This document shows, in pieces, positions 52,697 to 61,336 of a DNA stretch of 64,000 bases. A program made the position numbers and the translations under genes. The notes under the pieces are model-generated. The model made no database searches. It worked only from the letters and a program-made list of their open reading frames with translations, and was not told the DNA's origin. The first letter of the stretch is position 1; each line of letters starts with the position of its first letter. The DNA lies in NCBI GenBank assembly GCA_020636995.1, contig JACJWU010000005.1, positions 260,617 through 324,616 of the forward strand. Reading direction: 5' to 3'. Source of the stretch: Actinomycetota bacterium (GTDB taxonomy: Bacteria; Actinomycetota; Actinomycetes; S36-B12; UBA10799).

Positions 52697-53929
52697 TCAG
52701 CCGAACGGCAGGCGCTCATCCCAGGAGTTACTCGCCCGTCCCGCCGCACGCCAGGCCCGCGCTGTGGTGTCAACGTCCTCGTCGGTGACCAGGTTCGCCA
52801 TCACCCGGAAGGCGATCTTCATCAGCGTCGCCGACCGCATCCCCACCGGTCCCAGCGTCGGGAGCAGGTGCGGCACGGTCAAAAGCCCGGCCAGTCGGCG
52901 GGCGATGGAGAAGGCGGACCCGTAGTGCTCCCGTAGCACGGCCGGCCACGCGTCCTCGAAGTCGTCGGCCGCCAGCATCTGCGCCGCCAGCCGCCCGGTC
53001 TCCAGCCCGTAGTCGATGCCCTCACCGTTGAGGGGGTTCACACACCCGGCCGCGTCACCGACCAGCATCCAGTTCGGCCCGGCCACGCCGCTGACCGCGC
53101 CACCCATCGGCAGCAGGGCCGACTTCTGCGCGCGGATGCCGCCGCTCAGATCCCACTCGTCGCGAACCTGGTCGGCATACACGGTCGTGAGATTGCGCAG
53201 GTTCACGTCTGCCGGTCGGCGATCGGTGGCCAGCGTGCCGACGCCGACGTTGACCTCACCGTTGCCGAGCGGGAACACCCAGCCGTAGCCGGAAAGGATC
53301 TTGCCGTCGCCGTCCCGCAGTTCCAGGTGGGAGGTGATCCACGGATCGTCGCTGCGGCCACTCTTGATGTAACTGCGCGCGGCGACCCCGTAGGCGGTGT
53401 TCTTGTGCCATTCGCGGCCGAGGATGCGGCTGAGTTGGGATCGCGCGCCGTCGGCGACGATGAGCCGCCGGCATGTGACCTCCCGGCGCTGCCCATCCAC
53501 CATGAAGACGACGTCGGTGACCCGGGTGCCGGAGCGGACGACGTCCACGGCCCGGTGGCCCTCGAGCGGGATCGCGCCGGAGTCCAGTGCCACCTGCCGG
53601 ATCGCGGCATCCAGCTCCGTGCGCGGCACGGCCGAGCCGTACTTGGGGAACGCACCGTCCGGCCAGGGGAGGTAGAGCGTCTGGCCGAAGCCGTGTGTCC
53701 GCAGGCCCCAGTTCCGCACCCTGCCATCGAGCCAGGGCACCAGCCCAAGCCGGTCCAGCTCGGCCATCGCGCGCGGTGTCAGGCCGTCTCCGCAGGCCTT
53801 GTCGCGGGGGAATACGGCGGCATCGGCGAGAAGGACGTCGAACCCATGCCGCGCTGCCCACGCGGCAGCCGAGGAGCCCGCGGGGCCGGCGCCCACGACG
53901 AGGACGTCGGTGGAGGTGGGAGGAGTCAT
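52697..53929 (-). CDS. Geranylgeranyl-reductase-family FAD oxidoreductase
   Basis: A 410-residue flavoprotein: FAD motif DVLVVGAGPAGSSAAAWAARHG at the start, CGDGLTPRAMAELDRLGL (family motif), SGYGWVFPLGNGEVNVGVG (the G-Y-x-W-x-F-P motif), and GDAAGCVNPLNGEGIDYGLETGRLAA. Family members reduce isoprenoid double bonds in menaquinone or other lipids; the mycobacterial relative MenJ acts on menaquinone. ATG 53929 starts right at the FAD motif. A menaquinone role is likely but unproven. It stands just downstream of a strong terminator. Confidence 0.85.
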   Translation of the reverse strand: MTPPTSTDVLVVGAGPAGSSAAAWAARHGFDVLLADAAVFPRDKACGDGLTPRAMAELDRLGLVPWLDGRVRNWGLRTHGFGQTLYLPWPDGAFPKYGSAVPRTELDAAIRQVALDSGAIPLEGHRAVDVVRSGTRVTDVVFMVDGQRREVTCRRLIVADGARSQLSRILGREWHKNTAYGVAARSYIKSGRSDDPWITSHLELRDGDGKILSGYGWVFPLGNGEVNVGVGTLATDRRPADVNLRNLTTVYADQVRDEWDLSGGIRAQKSALLPMGGAVSGVAGPNWMLVGDAAGCVNPLNGEGIDYGLETGRLAAQMLAADDFEDAWPAVLREHYGSAFSIARRLAGLLTVPHLLPTLGPVGMRSATLMKIAFRVMANLVTDEDVDTTARAWRAAGRASNSWDERLPFG

Positions 53930-53987
53930 GACCCTCCCATTGTCGCGGCTGTTGTGGCGCAGGGCATCCGCGGGGCGAGACACGCGA

Positions 53988-54031
53988 TGTCCCGGGGCGC
54001 CCTCGGGAGGGGGGGTGGGCGCCCCGGGACA
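53988..54031 (-). terminator. Strong GC hairpin terminator after DUF779
   Basis: TGTCCCGGGGCGCCC (53988-54002) and GGGCGCCCCGGGACA (54017-54031) form a perfect 15-base stem with a 14-base loop, nine bases after the DUF779 stop on the minus strand. There is no U-tract, as is common for actinobacterial terminators. Confidence 0.8.
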
Positions 54032-54039
54032 GATGGCAC

Positions 54040-54414
54040 TCAGGCTTCGAGCGCCGCGTACTCCTCGTCGGTGAGCAGACGGGAGCGGATCAGGAACCGG
54101 TGACCGGTCGGGGTTTCCAGCGAGAAGCCGGCGCCGCGGCCGACCACCAGGTCGATGGTCAGGTGGGTGTGCTTCCAGTACTCGTACTGCGGGGCCGACA
54201 TGTAGACGGGGATCTCACCCACCTCGTCGATGTCCAGCACCCCCCACAGAACGTCCGCACCCTCCGACACGATGAACTCGCCGGCCCGGTAGCACATGGG
54301 AGCGCTGCCGTCACAACACCCGCCCGACTGATGGAACATCAGCGGGCCGTTGTCCCGGAAGAGACGGCGGAGCATGTCCGCCGCCTCCTCCGTGACGTCA
54401 ACGCGACTCGGCAT
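54040..54414 (-). CDS. DUF779 protein
   Basis: A 124-residue DUF779 protein: LFRDNGPLMFHQSGGCCDGSAPMCYRAGEF with a Cys cluster, and YMSAPQYEYWKHTHLTIDLVVGRGAGFSLETPTGHRFLIRSRLL, both hallmarks. DUF779 genes habitually follow ExaC/AldB-type aldehyde dehydrogenases, as here (ATG directly abuts the dehydrogenase stop). The biochemical role is unknown; a maturation or accessory role is inferred from that linkage. A perfect hairpin terminator follows. Confidence 0.88.
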   Translation of the reverse strand: MPSRVDVTEEAADMLRRLFRDNGPLMFHQSGGCCDGSAPMCYRAGEFIVSEGADVLWGVLDIDEVGEIPVYMSAPQYEYWKHTHLTIDLVVGRGAGFSLETPTGHRFLIRSRLLTDEEYAALEA

Positions 54415-55936
54415 TTAGAAGAAGCCGAGCTTCTGCGGGGCGTAGCTGACCAGGAGGTTCTTGGTCTGCTGGTAGTGCTCGAGCATCTGGGCGTGGGTCT
54501 CACGTCCGATGCCGGAACCCTTGTACCCGCCGAACGCGGCGTGCGCGGGGTAGGCGTGGTAGCAGTTGGTCCACACACGGCCGGCCTGGATGGTGCGGCC
54601 CGCGCGGTAAGCGGTGTTGATGTTGCGGCTCCACACACCGGCGCCGAGACCGTAGAGGGTGTCGTTGGCGATGTGCATCGCGTCCTCGAAGTCCGTGAAG
54701 GACGTCACCGACACGACCGGGCCGAAGATCTCCTCCTGGAAGATCCGCATCGAGTTCTTGCCCTCGAAGATGGTCGGGGTCACGTAGTACCCCTCGCTGA
54801 GGTCGCCGCCGAGGTCGGCACGCTCACCACCGCACACCAGCCGGGCGCCCTCGTCCTTACCGATCTGGATGTAGGACAGGATCTTCTCGAGCTGGTCGTT
54901 GCTGGCCTGCGCACCGATCATGGTGTCGCTGTCCAGCGGGTTGCCCTGCAGGACCTTCTTGGTGCGCTCGGTCGCATCCGAGAGGAACTTGTCGTAGATC
55001 GACTCCTGGATCAGCGCGCGGCGGACAGGTGCAGACCTCGCCCTGGTTGAGCGCGAACATCGTGAAGCCCTCGAGCGCCTTGTCGTAGAACTCGTCGTCG
55101 TGCTGGGCGATGTCGTCGAAGAAGATGTTCGGGCTCTTGCCGCCGAGCTCCAAGGTCACCGGGATGATGTTGGCGCTCGCGTACTGCATGATCAGGCGGC
55201 CGGTCGTGGTCTCACCGGTGAACGCGATCTTGCGGATGCGGTTGCTGGAGGCCAGCGGCTTGCCGGCCTCGATCCCGAAGCCGTTGACGATGTTCAGCAC
55301 ACCGGCAGGCAGCAGGTCGCCCACGAGGTCGATCAGCCACATGATCGACGCGGGGGTCTGCTCGGCGGGCTTGAGCACCACGCAGTTGCCGGCGGCCAGC
55401 GCGGGAGCGAGCTTCCACACGGCCATCAGGATCGGGAAGTTCCAGGGAATGATCTGTCCGACCACACCGAGCGGCTCGTGGAAGTGGTACGCCACGGTGT
55501 CCTCGTCGAGCTCGCCGAGGGTGCCCTCCTGGGCGCGCAGGACGCCGGCGAAGTACTTGAAGTGGTCGATGGCCAGCGGGATGTCGGCGGCCAGCGTCTC
55601 TCGTACCGGCTTGCCGTTCTCCCACGTCTCGATGACGGCCAGCGCCTCGAGGTTGTCCTCCATGCGCTGCGCGATCTTGAGCAGGATGTCGGCGCGCTCG
55701 GTGACCGAGGTCTTGCCCCAGGCGCGCGCGGCGGCGTGGGCGGCGTCGAGGGCCAGTTCGATGTCCTCGGCGGTGCTACGGGCGATCTCACAGAACGGCT
55801 TGCCGTTGACCGGCGAGATGTTCTCGAAGTACTGACCCTTCACCGGGGCGACGCGCTTGCCACCGATCCAGTTGTCGTAGCGGGACTCGTAGCTCGCGAC
55901 GCTGCCTTCGGCTCCGGGCGGGGCGTAAACGGTCAT
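54415..55936 (-). pseudogene. ExaC/AldB-type aldehyde dehydrogenase, one frameshift
   Basis: A complete NAD-dependent aldehyde dehydrogenase of about 507 residues if one indel is ignored. N-terminus MTVYAPPGAEGSVASYESRYDNWIGGK; PWNFPILMAVWKLAPALAAGN; Glu motif VTLELGGKSPN; active-site Cys in FALNQGEVCTCP; C-terminus AFGGYKGSGIGRETHAQMLEHYQQTKNLLVSY. The frame breaks at about 55011-55026 in a GC-repetitive run, just after the active-site Cys; the other frame resumes LIQESIYDKFL. Either a recent null mutation or a sequencing error, since everything else is intact. It oxidises short aldehydes such as acetaldehyde. ATG 55936 has AGGAGG upstream. Confidence 0.85.
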
Positions 55937-56002
55937 GGATGAAACCTCCTGGTCTGGTTCCCGGTTTTCCGGGCTGCCACGAACGCTAGGTTTCAGGAGG
56001 TT

Positions 56003-56015
56003 GCAACTACGTTGC
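56003..56015. promoter_or_regulatory. Candidate operator for the aldehyde dehydrogenase promoter
   Basis: GCAACTACGTTGC is an inverted repeat (GCAAC-TAC-GTTGC) 66 bases before the dehydrogenase start, inside the only sizeable gap of the locus. A second partial palindrome, GTAACCCGGGTCAC, follows at 56022-56035. The GAF regulator encoded just upstream is the natural candidate to bind here; nothing in the sequence proves it. Confidence 0.4.
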
Positions 56016-56067
56016 GAAAATGTAACCCGGGTCACATGGCTGTGCGGTGGGTCACAGCCGGCCACCG

Positions 56068-56162
56068 GTCATTTTCAAAACTGGAAAGCGCGACACGCCG
56101 CTTGAGGGTGCTCTCCCGCGGCGGGTCGCCGACTCAGCCACGAGGCAGTTTGGATTTTGTCA
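56068..56162. repeat. Family F inverted repeat, diverged copy
   Basis: GTCATTTTCAAAACTGG (56068-56084) and CAGTTTGGATTTTGTCA (56146-56162) are imperfect inverted arms. The left arm agrees in 14 of 17 positions with the reverse complement of the right arm at 33397-33418. The stop codon of the GAF regulator (56160-56162) is the end of the right arm, just as at the 33.4 kb locus. The copy is weaker than that one. Confidence 0.5.
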
Positions 56163-57452
56163 GCGTGCCCGGCCGGTACCCGGCAGCCTCGGCAGCGGCA
56201 CCGCGAGCATCTTGTGCAGCCGCTCCAGGCGGGCGGTCAGTCCGATCCGCTTCGGCGACGAGGTCGGCAGGGCCAGCAGCGCCGCCTGGATCACCTCGAC
56301 GTCGTCCTTGCCGTCCTGGCCCACCGCGAACTGCATCAAGGCGTCCGCGTCCTTCGAGGCCAAGGCCGCGCGGCGCACACGCGCCCGCAGGTCCAGACGC
56401 ATCTCGGCGATCTCCGGGGACTGCGAGGTCGGCAGCAGGGGCCCGGCGTACAACCTCATCGCCGCCCGGGTGTCCCCGCGATCCAGGGCATCGACGACCT
56501 CCTGAGCGTCTGTGACCACCGGTTCGGTCAAGCGGTACGGCCGGGACTGCAGCACCCCCTCCCCGAGGATCTTGCGCAGCCGGGCCATCTCCGCGCGCAC
56601 GGTGACCAGGGGGACGTCATGCTCGTGCAGCATCACCGCCAGCCGCTCACCGGTCAGCCCCTCGGAGGTCCCGGCCAGCAGCACCATCAACTCCGAATGC
56701 CGCGTCGACAGTTGCTGCTCACCGCCGTCGCGCCGCAGTACCCCACGCCGCCTGCCGAGTACCAGCAGTTGCGCGCTCGCCTGCGCCGGCTGCTGGGTCG
56801 CCAGCCACTGCTCGACCGCCATCGCCGTGGCCCGCACCATCGCCAGCGCCTGCGGGGTGGCGACCTGACTCTCGCCTGTCACATCGAGCACGCCGAGCAC
56901 CCGGCCACTGTGCGGATCGTGGATCGGCACAGCCGTGCAACTCCAGGGCTGCACCGTGCCCCGGAAGTGCTCTGAGGCGAAGATCTGCACGGGGGCGTTC
57001 AGGGTCAAGGCGGTGCCGGGTGCGTTGGTCCCCGCCGCGCCCTCGGACCATTCCGCTCCGGCCACGAAGCCCATGTCCTCGGCCCGGGTGCGCAGCTTCC
57101 GGTCCCCTTCGACCCACAGCAGATGACCCTCGGCATCACCCACGGCGACCACATGCCCACTGGCCTCCACAGGCTGTGTGAGCAGCGAACGGATCATCGG
57201 CATCGCACCCTGCAGCGGCGACCGTTCACGCGCCGCGGCCAGTTCATCCGGCGCCCACACCAGCGGCGGCGCGTCGGCCTCCGGATCGACACCCTCACTG
57301 ACGCTGCGGCGCCACGAATCGAGCACGAGCGACCGCACGCCGTTGACCCCGAGATCCCCGGACAGGAACCGCTCCTGGGCGCTGCGAACCGCCCGGGCGA
57401 CGGAGCCCAGGTCGGGGGCCACCCAATGGGTCGGCGGCGTGCCGCGTGGCAT
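56160..57452 (-). CDS. GAF-domain transcriptional regulator
   Basis: A 430-residue regulator. The N-terminal third (LDSWRRSVSEGVDPEADAPP) and the GAF-type sensor (about 95-230: GHVVAVGDAEGHLLWVEGDRKLRTRAEDMGFVAGAEWSEGAAGTNAPGTAL; QPWSCTAVPIHDPHSGRVLGVLDVTG) match AcoR-like activators, but the AAA+ sigma-54 domain is absent. Instead the C-terminal half has a winged-helix segment (LSTRHSELMVLLAG...LHEHDVPLVTVRAEMARLRKILG). Proteins of this form sit beside aldehyde dehydrogenase genes in actinobacteria and are likely inducers responding to an aldehyde or alcohol. Confidence 0.8.
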   Translation of the reverse strand: MPRGTPPTHWVAPDLGSVARAVRSAQERFLSGDLGVNGVRSLVLDSWRRSVSEGVDPEADAPPLVWAPDELAAARERSPLQGAMPMIRSLLTQPVEASGHVVAVGDAEGHLLWVEGDRKLRTRAEDMGFVAGAEWSEGAAGTNAPGTALTLNAPVQIFASEHFRGTVQPWSCTAVPIHDPHSGRVLGVLDVTGESQVATPQALAMVRATAMAVEQWLATQQPAQASAQLLVLGRRRGVLRRDGGEQQLSTRHSELMVLLAGTSEGLTGERLAVMLHEHDVPLVTVRAEMARLRKILGEGVLQSRPYRLTEPVVTDAQEVVDALDRGDTRAAMRLYAGPLLPTSQSPEIAEMRLDLRARVRRAALASKDADALMQFAVGQDGKDDVEVIQAALLALPTSSPKRIGLTARLERLHKMLAVPLPRLPGTGRAR

Positions 57453-57512
57453 GTGGGCAAGGGTACGTCGCTGAAGGGGGGATTCCTACTCCAGGCCAAT
57501 ACCCTGACCCCT

Positions 57513-58940
57513 ATGCGCATCGCCGCCGCCCTCGCTGCAACGACGTTTGCGCTGGCTGCCTGTTCGCCGGACCGGCCCGCGCCGCAGAGCACCACACCGG
57601 CCGGGGACGTCTATGCCTACTCGCTGGTCGCACCCCTGTCGGTCTCCCCCTCGGGCGTGGTGGCCCGCGCGGTGCTGCCCAGGGCGACCGCGTGCCCGGA
57701 CCTCGACGTCGGCAACGACACGGTGAAGATGGATCAGCGCACAGCCAGCGCCACAACGAAGGGGGCGTTCGACGACGTGCTGGTCTGCTCGGCGAACATC
57801 CCGGCCGGCGCCGCGAGCGCCAGCATCGCCGGCATCGGGATCCCAGCGGCAATGCCGGCAGAACTGCAGACGGTCGCTGCGATCGGCGACACGGGCTGCC
57901 GCATCAGCGGCGCGGTCCAAGACTGCAACTCCCCCGCCGCATGGCCCCTCGCCCGCCTCGCACAGCGCATCGCCGCCGAAGAACCCGACCTGATCGTGCA
58001 CGTCGGCGACTACTTCTACCGGGAGACGGCATGCCCGCCGGGTGACGAGGCCAAGTGCGGCGGGAGCCCGGTCCCACCGACCGGCGTGCCGTTCGAGGAC
58101 TCGGCCGCGGGGTGGAACGCGGACTTCTTCGAACCCGCCCACGCCATGTTCGGCGCCGCACCGATCCTGGCGCTGCGAGGCAACCACGAGGTCTGCTCCA
58201 AGGGCGGCAACGGCTACTACCTGTATCTGGATCCGCGGTCGGACACCGCTGGGCAATGCGCACCGAAGGAGCAGGGAGGCCAGCCAACCGCCCCGGTGGT
58301 CATCGACCCCACGTGGAGTGTCGACGTCCGCCTGGTCACCGGGCGCAACCTGCGTCTGGTTGTCGTCGACTCCGCCAACGGCTACGACTTCGGCATCTCA
58401 CCGTTCTCCCAGAGCCTGCGGCCCTCCTACGAGGCGGCCGCGCGACTGGCCGACGACCCGGGGGTGGAGCCGTGGCTTCTTACCCATCAACCCCCGACAG
58501 CGATCACTACGAAGAAGTTCAACCCCGGCGGGATACCGCACTGGCAGAACTGGGTCGCCGATGACCAGGCCGCGGCCTCCTACGGGCTGTTGAACAAGTA
58601 CGCGGCGATGGTCTCCGGGCATCTGCATCTCAGTCAGGTCGTGCAGGTGAAGGGTCTACCGCCGCAGTTCGTCCTCGGTGGTGGCGGCACGCAACTCGAC
58701 CCCCGCACCGGCTACGCCACCCCGAAGTACGGACCGCTCGGTACGTCGAACGGCGGAAGGCTCGTCCCCGGGCTCAAGCCCTACCCACGCGACACCTACC
58801 GCTGGATCCAGGTGCAGCACGCCTTCGGGCTGGCCCGCCCCAACCCCAGTCAGGGGGCATGGGACGTCGAGTTCATCGAACCGGACGGACAGACGCTGGC
58901 CACGTGCACCGTGCGACAGGGAACACCGGACTGCGGCTGA
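57513..58940 (+). CDS. Metallophosphoesterase lipoprotein
   Basis: A 475-residue calcineurin-like phosphoesterase carrying a lipoprotein signal (MRIAAALAATTFALAACSPDRP; lipobox LAAC). Metal motifs appear in order: VAAIGDTGCR (D-x-G), LIVHVGDYFYRE (GD), ILALRGNHEVCS (GNHE), WLLTHQPPTA and MVSGHLHLSQ (GHxH). It is active on the outer face of the membrane against an unknown phosphoester. It is divergent from the GAF regulator, 60 bases away. Confidence 0.88.
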   Translation: MRIAAALAATTFALAACSPDRPAPQSTTPAGDVYAYSLVAPLSVSPSGVVARAVLPRATACPDLDVGNDTVKMDQRTASATTKGAFDDVLVCSANIPAGAASASIAGIGIPAAMPAELQTVAAIGDTGCRISGAVQDCNSPAAWPLARLAQRIAAEEPDLIVHVGDYFYRETACPPGDEAKCGGSPVPPTGVPFEDSAAGWNADFFEPAHAMFGAAPILALRGNHEVCSKGGNGYYLYLDPRSDTAGQCAPKEQGGQPTAPVVIDPTWSVDVRLVTGRNLRLVVVDSANGYDFGISPFSQSLRPSYEAAARLADDPGVEPWLLTHQPPTAITTKKFNPGGIPHWQNWVADDQAAASYGLLNKYAAMVSGHLHLSQVVQVKGLPPQFVLGGGGTQLDPRTGYATPKYGPLGTSNGGRLVPGLKPYPRDTYRWIQVQHAFGLARPNPSQGAWDVEFIEPDGQTLATCTVRQGTPDCG

Positions 58941-58979
58941 ATCCGGAATACCCCGACGCTGGCCGAGGTTGACCCCTAC

Positions 58980-59846
58980 ATGCACCCACGCGTGACGATC
59001 CACATGACGGAGGTCCCCAAGGACCTGCCGATGGTCCACGCCTTCTCCGGGTTCGTGGACGCCGGGCACAGCATCCGGCAGGCCGTCTCCCACATGGTTT
59101 CGACCCTGCCGCACCAGCCCGTCGCGGAGTTGGGTATCGACGACATCTACGACTACCGCGCCCGTCGCCCGGTGATGACGTTCGACCGCGACCACTTCAG
59201 CGACATCGACATCCCGAAGCTGAGCCTGGATCTGTTCTGGGACGAGCGCTCCAAGCCGTTCCTCATGATGCACGGCCCCGAGCCGGACCTCGGGTGGCAG
59301 CAGATCGTGCAAAGCGTGATCGAACTGTCCGAGCACTACAAGGTCAGCAAGACCATCGGCCTGCAGGCGATCCCGTGGCCCTCACCGCACACCCGCGACC
59401 TGCTGGTCACGCCGCATGCGACGGATCCCACGATGATCGAGGCACGGCCCGGTCCGGTCGACCGCATAGATGTACCCGCCAGCCTCACCACACTGGTGGA
59501 GTTCGCGACCGGCCGCGCCGGCATCCCGGCGCAGGGGTTCGCGGTTCACATCCCCCACTACCTGGTGAACACCGAGTACCCGACCGGGGCGATCACGGTG
59601 CTGGACGAGCTGAGCAAGGCCGCCGAGTTGACGATCGACCATGGCGACCTGCCCCGGCTCGCAGCCCAGGTTCGCGCTGAGATCGACGAGTCCATCGCCG
59701 CCAGCGACGAGAACCAGGAAGTGGTCACCGCCCTCGAGCAACAGCACGATGCGGAACTGGCGAACTGGTCCAACGAGTTGCCCAGTGGTGACGAGTTGAT
59801 GGACCAGATCGAGCAGTTCCTCGCCGGTCGCGAAGACCCGGAGTAG
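58980..59846 (+). CDS. PAC2-family protein (proteasome-assembly-chaperone type)
   Basis: A 288-residue PAC2 protein: MVHAFSGFVDAGHSIRQAVSHMV, DIYDYRARRPVMTFDRDHF, PFLMMHGPEPDLGWQQIVQSVIELSEHYKVSKTIGLQAIPWPSPHTR. Actinobacteria commonly carry one or two PAC2 genes; the link to the proteasome is by fold and is unproven. The C-terminal segment (DENQEVVTALEQQHDAELANW) looks helical. It lies 39 bases after the phosphoesterase gene on the same strand. Confidence 0.88.
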   Translation: MHPRVTIHMTEVPKDLPMVHAFSGFVDAGHSIRQAVSHMVSTLPHQPVAELGIDDIYDYRARRPVMTFDRDHFSDIDIPKLSLDLFWDERSKPFLMMHGPEPDLGWQQIVQSVIELSEHYKVSKTIGLQAIPWPSPHTRDLLVTPHATDPTMIEARPGPVDRIDVPASLTTLVEFATGRAGIPAQGFAVHIPHYLVNTEYPTGAITVLDELSKAAELTIDHGDLPRLAAQVRAEIDESIAASDENQEVVTALEQQHDAELANWSNELPSGDELMDQIEQFLAGREDPE

Positions 59847-59902
59847 CCCTACCTCGCCTTTGTCGCATCCGCCTGCGAAGATCGAGGTGGAAAGCGGGGG
59901 CT

Positions 59903-61336
59903 ATGGAGAAGAGTAGGGCTGCGCTGAGTCCAGCGCAGATGGACCGGGCGACCGGAGCGATGGTCGGCCTGGCAGTCGGTAACGCCCTCGGCAGCGGCTA
60001 CGCGTTCCAGCCCAAACCCCATCCGCTCGAAGTCCGGATGCTGCCCGGCGGCCTCGGCCCGTACGCCCTGGGCGAGTGGGCGGACGACACCGCGATGGCC
60101 ATCCCCATCCTGCAAGCCGCGGCCGAGGGCAAAGACCTGCTGGATCCCGCCACGCAGAACGAGGTCGCCGCCGTCTGGGCCGGCTGGGCGGCGGGCGCCA
60201 AGGACGCAGCACCGGTGATCGCGAAGGTCTTGGCCGCGTACGAGCCGGAACTCGGCGCGGAGTCCTTGCGGCGCGCTGCGGCCGTCCTGCACGCCTCGGG
60301 TGCGCCGGCTTCCGGAAACGCCTCGCTGATGCGCACCACTCCCATCGCGGTGGCGTATATGCATGACGCAGATGCGATGGCCCGGGCCGCACGAACCTAC
60401 AGCGACCTGACCCACGGCAACCCCACGGCCGCGGAGGCCTGCATCCTCTGGAACCTCGCGCAGAGGGAGGCGATCCTCAACGGCCGGTTCGACATCCGGG
60501 CGGGTCTGCGGCACATCCCCGACCCGAGTCGGGCCCACTGGGAGCAGCTGCTGGTTCAGGCTGAGTCGGGGATGCCGCAGGACTTCGCCATCCGTAACGG
60601 CTGGGGCACGCAGACGGTGCAGCACGTGTGGTCGGCGATCGTGCACGGCGAGCAGGGCGACGCCTCCCACCTCGAGCAGACCCTTCGACAGGTGATCGCT
60701 GCCGGCGGTGACACCCCGACGGCCGCAGCGATCGCGGGCAGCCTGCTCGGCGCGCGGTGGGGCGTCTCGGCCATCCCACTGGAGTGGCGCCGGCGGGTGC
60801 ATGGATGGCCCGGCCTGCGGGACAAGGACCTGCTGCAGTTGGTCCACGAAACCGTGACGGGTCGGCCCTGGCCGCAGACGTTCGCGAAGGGTCCGTTGAG
60901 CCTGCCGCCGATGGTGCACCCCGCCGACGAGGGCCTGTGGCTCGGGGGAGTTCGCGGCCTGCGTCCGCTGGCCGGCCACATCGATGCGGTGGTCTCCCTG
61001 TGCCCCTTGGGGACGGCCCAGGAACCGCTGCCCTCCCCCGCCCCGGACGACCACGTGCGCGTCTGGCTGATCAACTCCGCGGACGCAGCAGACAACCCCA
61101 ACCTCGAACACGTGGCGGAGACGACGGTGGCCACGGTGATGAACCTGCGCGCCGACGGCCACCGGGTCTACCTGCACTGCAGCGACGGCCGCTCCCGCAC
61201 GCCGTTCATCGCGGCCATCTACGGCAACCGGCTCACCGATGCCCCGGCGCTGGAAGTGCTGCACGCCATCCAGAGATTCGCGCCCCAGGCACAGCCGAAT
61301 GCCGCTTTCCTACGGATGATCCACACGTTCGTGTAG
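59903..61336 (+). CDS. ADP-ribosylglycohydrolase fused to a dual-specificity phosphatase domain
   Basis: A 477-residue fusion. Residues 1-300 are a DraG/ARH-type ADP-ribosylglycohydrolase: GAMVGLAVGNALG, EWADDTAMAI (Asp61, Asp62), ASGNASLMRTTPIA, and the second metal motif, which reads GGDTPTAAAIAGSLLGA where the family has GGDTDT; the Asp expected at residue 272 is Pro. Residues 345-477 are a phosphatase: LWLGGVRGLRPLAGHIDAVVSL, then the P-loop HCSDGRSRT (Cys426, Arg432; CX5R). It may remove ADP-ribose and process phosphate. The missing Asp could lower the hydrolase activity. It converges directly with the M20 gene. Confidence 0.88.
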   Translation: MEKSRAALSPAQMDRATGAMVGLAVGNALGSGYAFQPKPHPLEVRMLPGGLGPYALGEWADDTAMAIPILQAAAEGKDLLDPATQNEVAAVWAGWAAGAKDAAPVIAKVLAAYEPELGAESLRRAAAVLHASGAPASGNASLMRTTPIAVAYMHDADAMARAARTYSDLTHGNPTAAEACILWNLAQREAILNGRFDIRAGLRHIPDPSRAHWEQLLVQAESGMPQDFAIRNGWGTQTVQHVWSAIVHGEQGDASHLEQTLRQVIAAGGDTPTAAAIAGSLLGARWGVSAIPLEWRRRVHGWPGLRDKDLLQLVHETVTGRPWPQTFAKGPLSLPPMVHPADEGLWLGGVRGLRPLAGHIDAVVSLCPLGTAQEPLPSPAPDDHVRVWLINSADAADNPNLEHVAETTVATVMNLRADGHRVYLHCSDGRSRTPFIAAIYGNRLTDAPALEVLHAIQRFAPQAQPNAAFLRMIHTFV

